This document shows positions 6,601 through 7,039 of a stretch of 7,039 nt of DNA, piece after piece. Where the stretch lies: assembly GCA_964390545.1 (NCBI GenBank), contig CAYMJV010000100.1:1-7039 (forward strand). Reading direction: 5' to 3'. The notes beneath the pieces were generated by a model that saw only the letters and a list, made by a program, of their open reading frames with translations, made no database searches and had not been told where the DNA came from. How positions within the stretch are numbered: the first letter of the stretch is position 1; each line of letters opens with the position of its first letter. This DNA is from CAYMJV01 sp964390545. GTDB taxonomy: Bacteria > Desulfobacterota > BSN033 > UBA1163. A program made the position numbers and the translations under genes.

Positions 6601-7039
6601 CGAACCAGATGATCACGGTCCACTTCCTCTCCCACAGAGAGAGAAAGCGTCGACCCCTCTAAATCGCCAGGAGAGAGGACCTTCTGCATCAGGGCTTTTC
6701 CAGGAGCGATGAGAGCTGCCTTTTGACCTTTCAAAAGAGAAAATAGAGATTTCACCCTCTCCTGGATGATTTCTGGATGGGGAGCAATTTTATCATAGGG
6801 GAGCGTTTCCCACGGAGGAAAGAGGAGGGAAGGGATCTTTTCATCCTTCTGAAAGAAACGGAGGTCTTCAAGAAGGGATTCAGCATCTTGAAGCCGAGGG
6901 ACGACGATCAACAAAGGACCCCTCATCTTCTCTCGCCATAAAGCAAGCAGGTAGGCCTTGGAAGAACCCTTAAGCCCGGTCAATCCAATAGACTTCCATG
7001 CCCGCCATGACTCGGATTCAAGCCACTCCTGAAGGGGGG
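3684..7039 (-). CDS. mfd: Transcription-repair coupling factor Mfd (5' end beyond window)
   Basis: Mfd is a double-stranded DNA translocase that pushes stalled RNA polymerase off damaged DNA and recruits UvrA for nucleotide excision repair. The frame stays open to the window edge. From the first whole codon at 7037 there are 1117 residues (E. coli about 1148), so only some 20-30 N-terminal residues are probably missing. Domains in order: the UvrB-like, UvrA-binding module including PWETLPYDKIAPH (75-87) and FSIRGAIVDIYAPP (165-178); the RNA polymerase-interacting CarD-like domain, about 459-515, starting DNFIVHVDYGVGIY; the RecG-like motor with Walker A GDVGFGKTE (607-615), Walker B DEEH (708-711), SATPIPRTL (734-742), the following translocation region (QMSISGIRDLSLI) and motif VI RGRVGRG (879-885); and the C-terminal TRCF domain, about 975-1063. 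All key residues look intact. A TTG at 6983 could be mistaken for a start, but in-frame Mfd-like sequence continues upstream of it. The gene is probably the head of, or early in, the unit running through pdxA. Confidence 0.98.
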   Translation of the reverse strand, partial: PLQEWLESESWRAWKSIGLTGLKGSSKAYLLALWREKMRGPLLIVVPRLQDAESLLEDLRFFQKDEKIPSLLFPPWETLPYDKIAPHPEIIQERVKSLFSLLKGQKAALIAPGKALMQKVLSPGDLEGSTLSLSVGEEVDRDHLVRFLNRNGFTPVRVVEEKGDFSIRGAIVDIYAPPYDEPLRLEFEGDRLESIRRFETESQRSLTQSLMDQAILLPARDISEEDSHPHSSTLFDYFKGKGVIFVEEGEEVEREMKAFSHLIQEHYEKALSKGESVPPPESSYLRYEEVTTHLNKFQTVFLQEGPIAPPQCQHLLPVDMESNEELQREIKAHLSGLANLSEQSPFSILLQHLHDWQRREVKVMIVSHTLGQAERLRELLAHYEVESHLEKTRTFKEVMASDVRALTLLVAPLSSGFQNPKEGWVLLTEEEIFGERRRLREAKVKKPSPPISFSELREDNFIVHVDYGVGIYRGLRHLKIGGVSNDYLLLEYLDGDKLYVPVDRLNLIQRYVGGDGRGPRLDKLGGTSWERAKKRVKAAVSAMVKEILDLYAARQVFQGHPFSPPDQFFKEFEATFEYEETGDQIKAIEEVMQDMGNAKPMDRLICGDVGFGKTEIALRAAYRTVMDGRQVALLVPTTVLAQQHYQTFRERFKNYPIAIEMLSRFRSPLEQKEVLQRLGEGKVDIVIGTHRLLQKDVAFRDLGLVVIDEEHRFGVSHKERLKQMRKLVDVITLSATPIPRTLQMSISGIRDLSLIQTPPQNRLAIQTFVVRYDDELIREAVTREFQRGGQVFFVHHRVQNIHAMAHHLKRLVPEASLAIAHGQMKAKELEKVMFQFVRKEFNLLVCTSIIESGLDIPAANTILINHAEQFGLADLYQLRGRVGRGSHQAYAYLLIPGDLVLSRDAMRRLRAIQELSELGSGFRLAVQDLEIRGAGNLLGPSQSGHITAVGFELYAQLMERAVKELRGEEIIEEVTPEIRFHLPAFIPEDYVEDPGERLNLYRRLSLSRSDEEVETIREELVDRFGRVPEEAEHLLEVIKVKIILTKLSIKKFEETTSQIVLTFDEKTRVSPEKVVTFVHEGEGRHRFTPDAKLVVEGWPDVKKDPFGAARKLLQALA

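Noticed and set aside
6981..6983. TTG as the mfd start codon
   Set aside because: The same frame continues without a stop to the window edge. The protein from this TTG would lack the first part of the conserved N-terminal module, so the true start lies outside the window.

Overview
The window is a compact run of bacterial genes, all on the minus strand. It reads like a housekeeping region of a Gram-negative, probably anaerobic bacterium. Two exported SurA/PpiC-type chaperones, one of them a lipoprotein, point to an outer-membrane organism. The order mfd - PpiC lipoprotein - SurA-like - pdxA, followed by a thiolase, resembles what I recall from Desulfobacterota (former Deltaproteobacteria). 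That placement is an inference from gene order and protein style, not a search result.

Layout in the direction of transcription (high to low coordinates): mfd (cut at the window edge, ends 3684), a single-domain parvulin lipoprotein (3629-2697), a SurA-like periplasmic parvulin (2700-1714, overlapping its neighbour by ATGA), a 203-bp gap filled mostly by a long imperfect palindrome (1580-1711), pdxA (1510-506), a 134-bp gap with a possible promoter and dyad, and the first 123 codons of a thiolase (371-1, cut just after the catalytic cysteine). No gene-free stretch exceeds 300 bases.

The first four genes look like one transcription unit. Mfd couples stalled RNA polymerase to excision repair. 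The two parvulins serve envelope protein folding. PdxA makes a pyridoxal phosphate precursor. The link between surA and pdxA is also known from E. coli (surA-pdxA-rsmA), so part of the order is old. The thiolase is preceded by a consensus-like -35 and a strong ribosome binding site and probably begins its own unit.

No defence, mobile or otherwise exotic gene system is visible. The parts worth a second look are the palindromic A+T-rich repeat abutting the SurA-like stop codon, which also creates false N-terminal extensions of pdxA, and an unusual insert of about 35 residues in the thiolase N-terminal domain.
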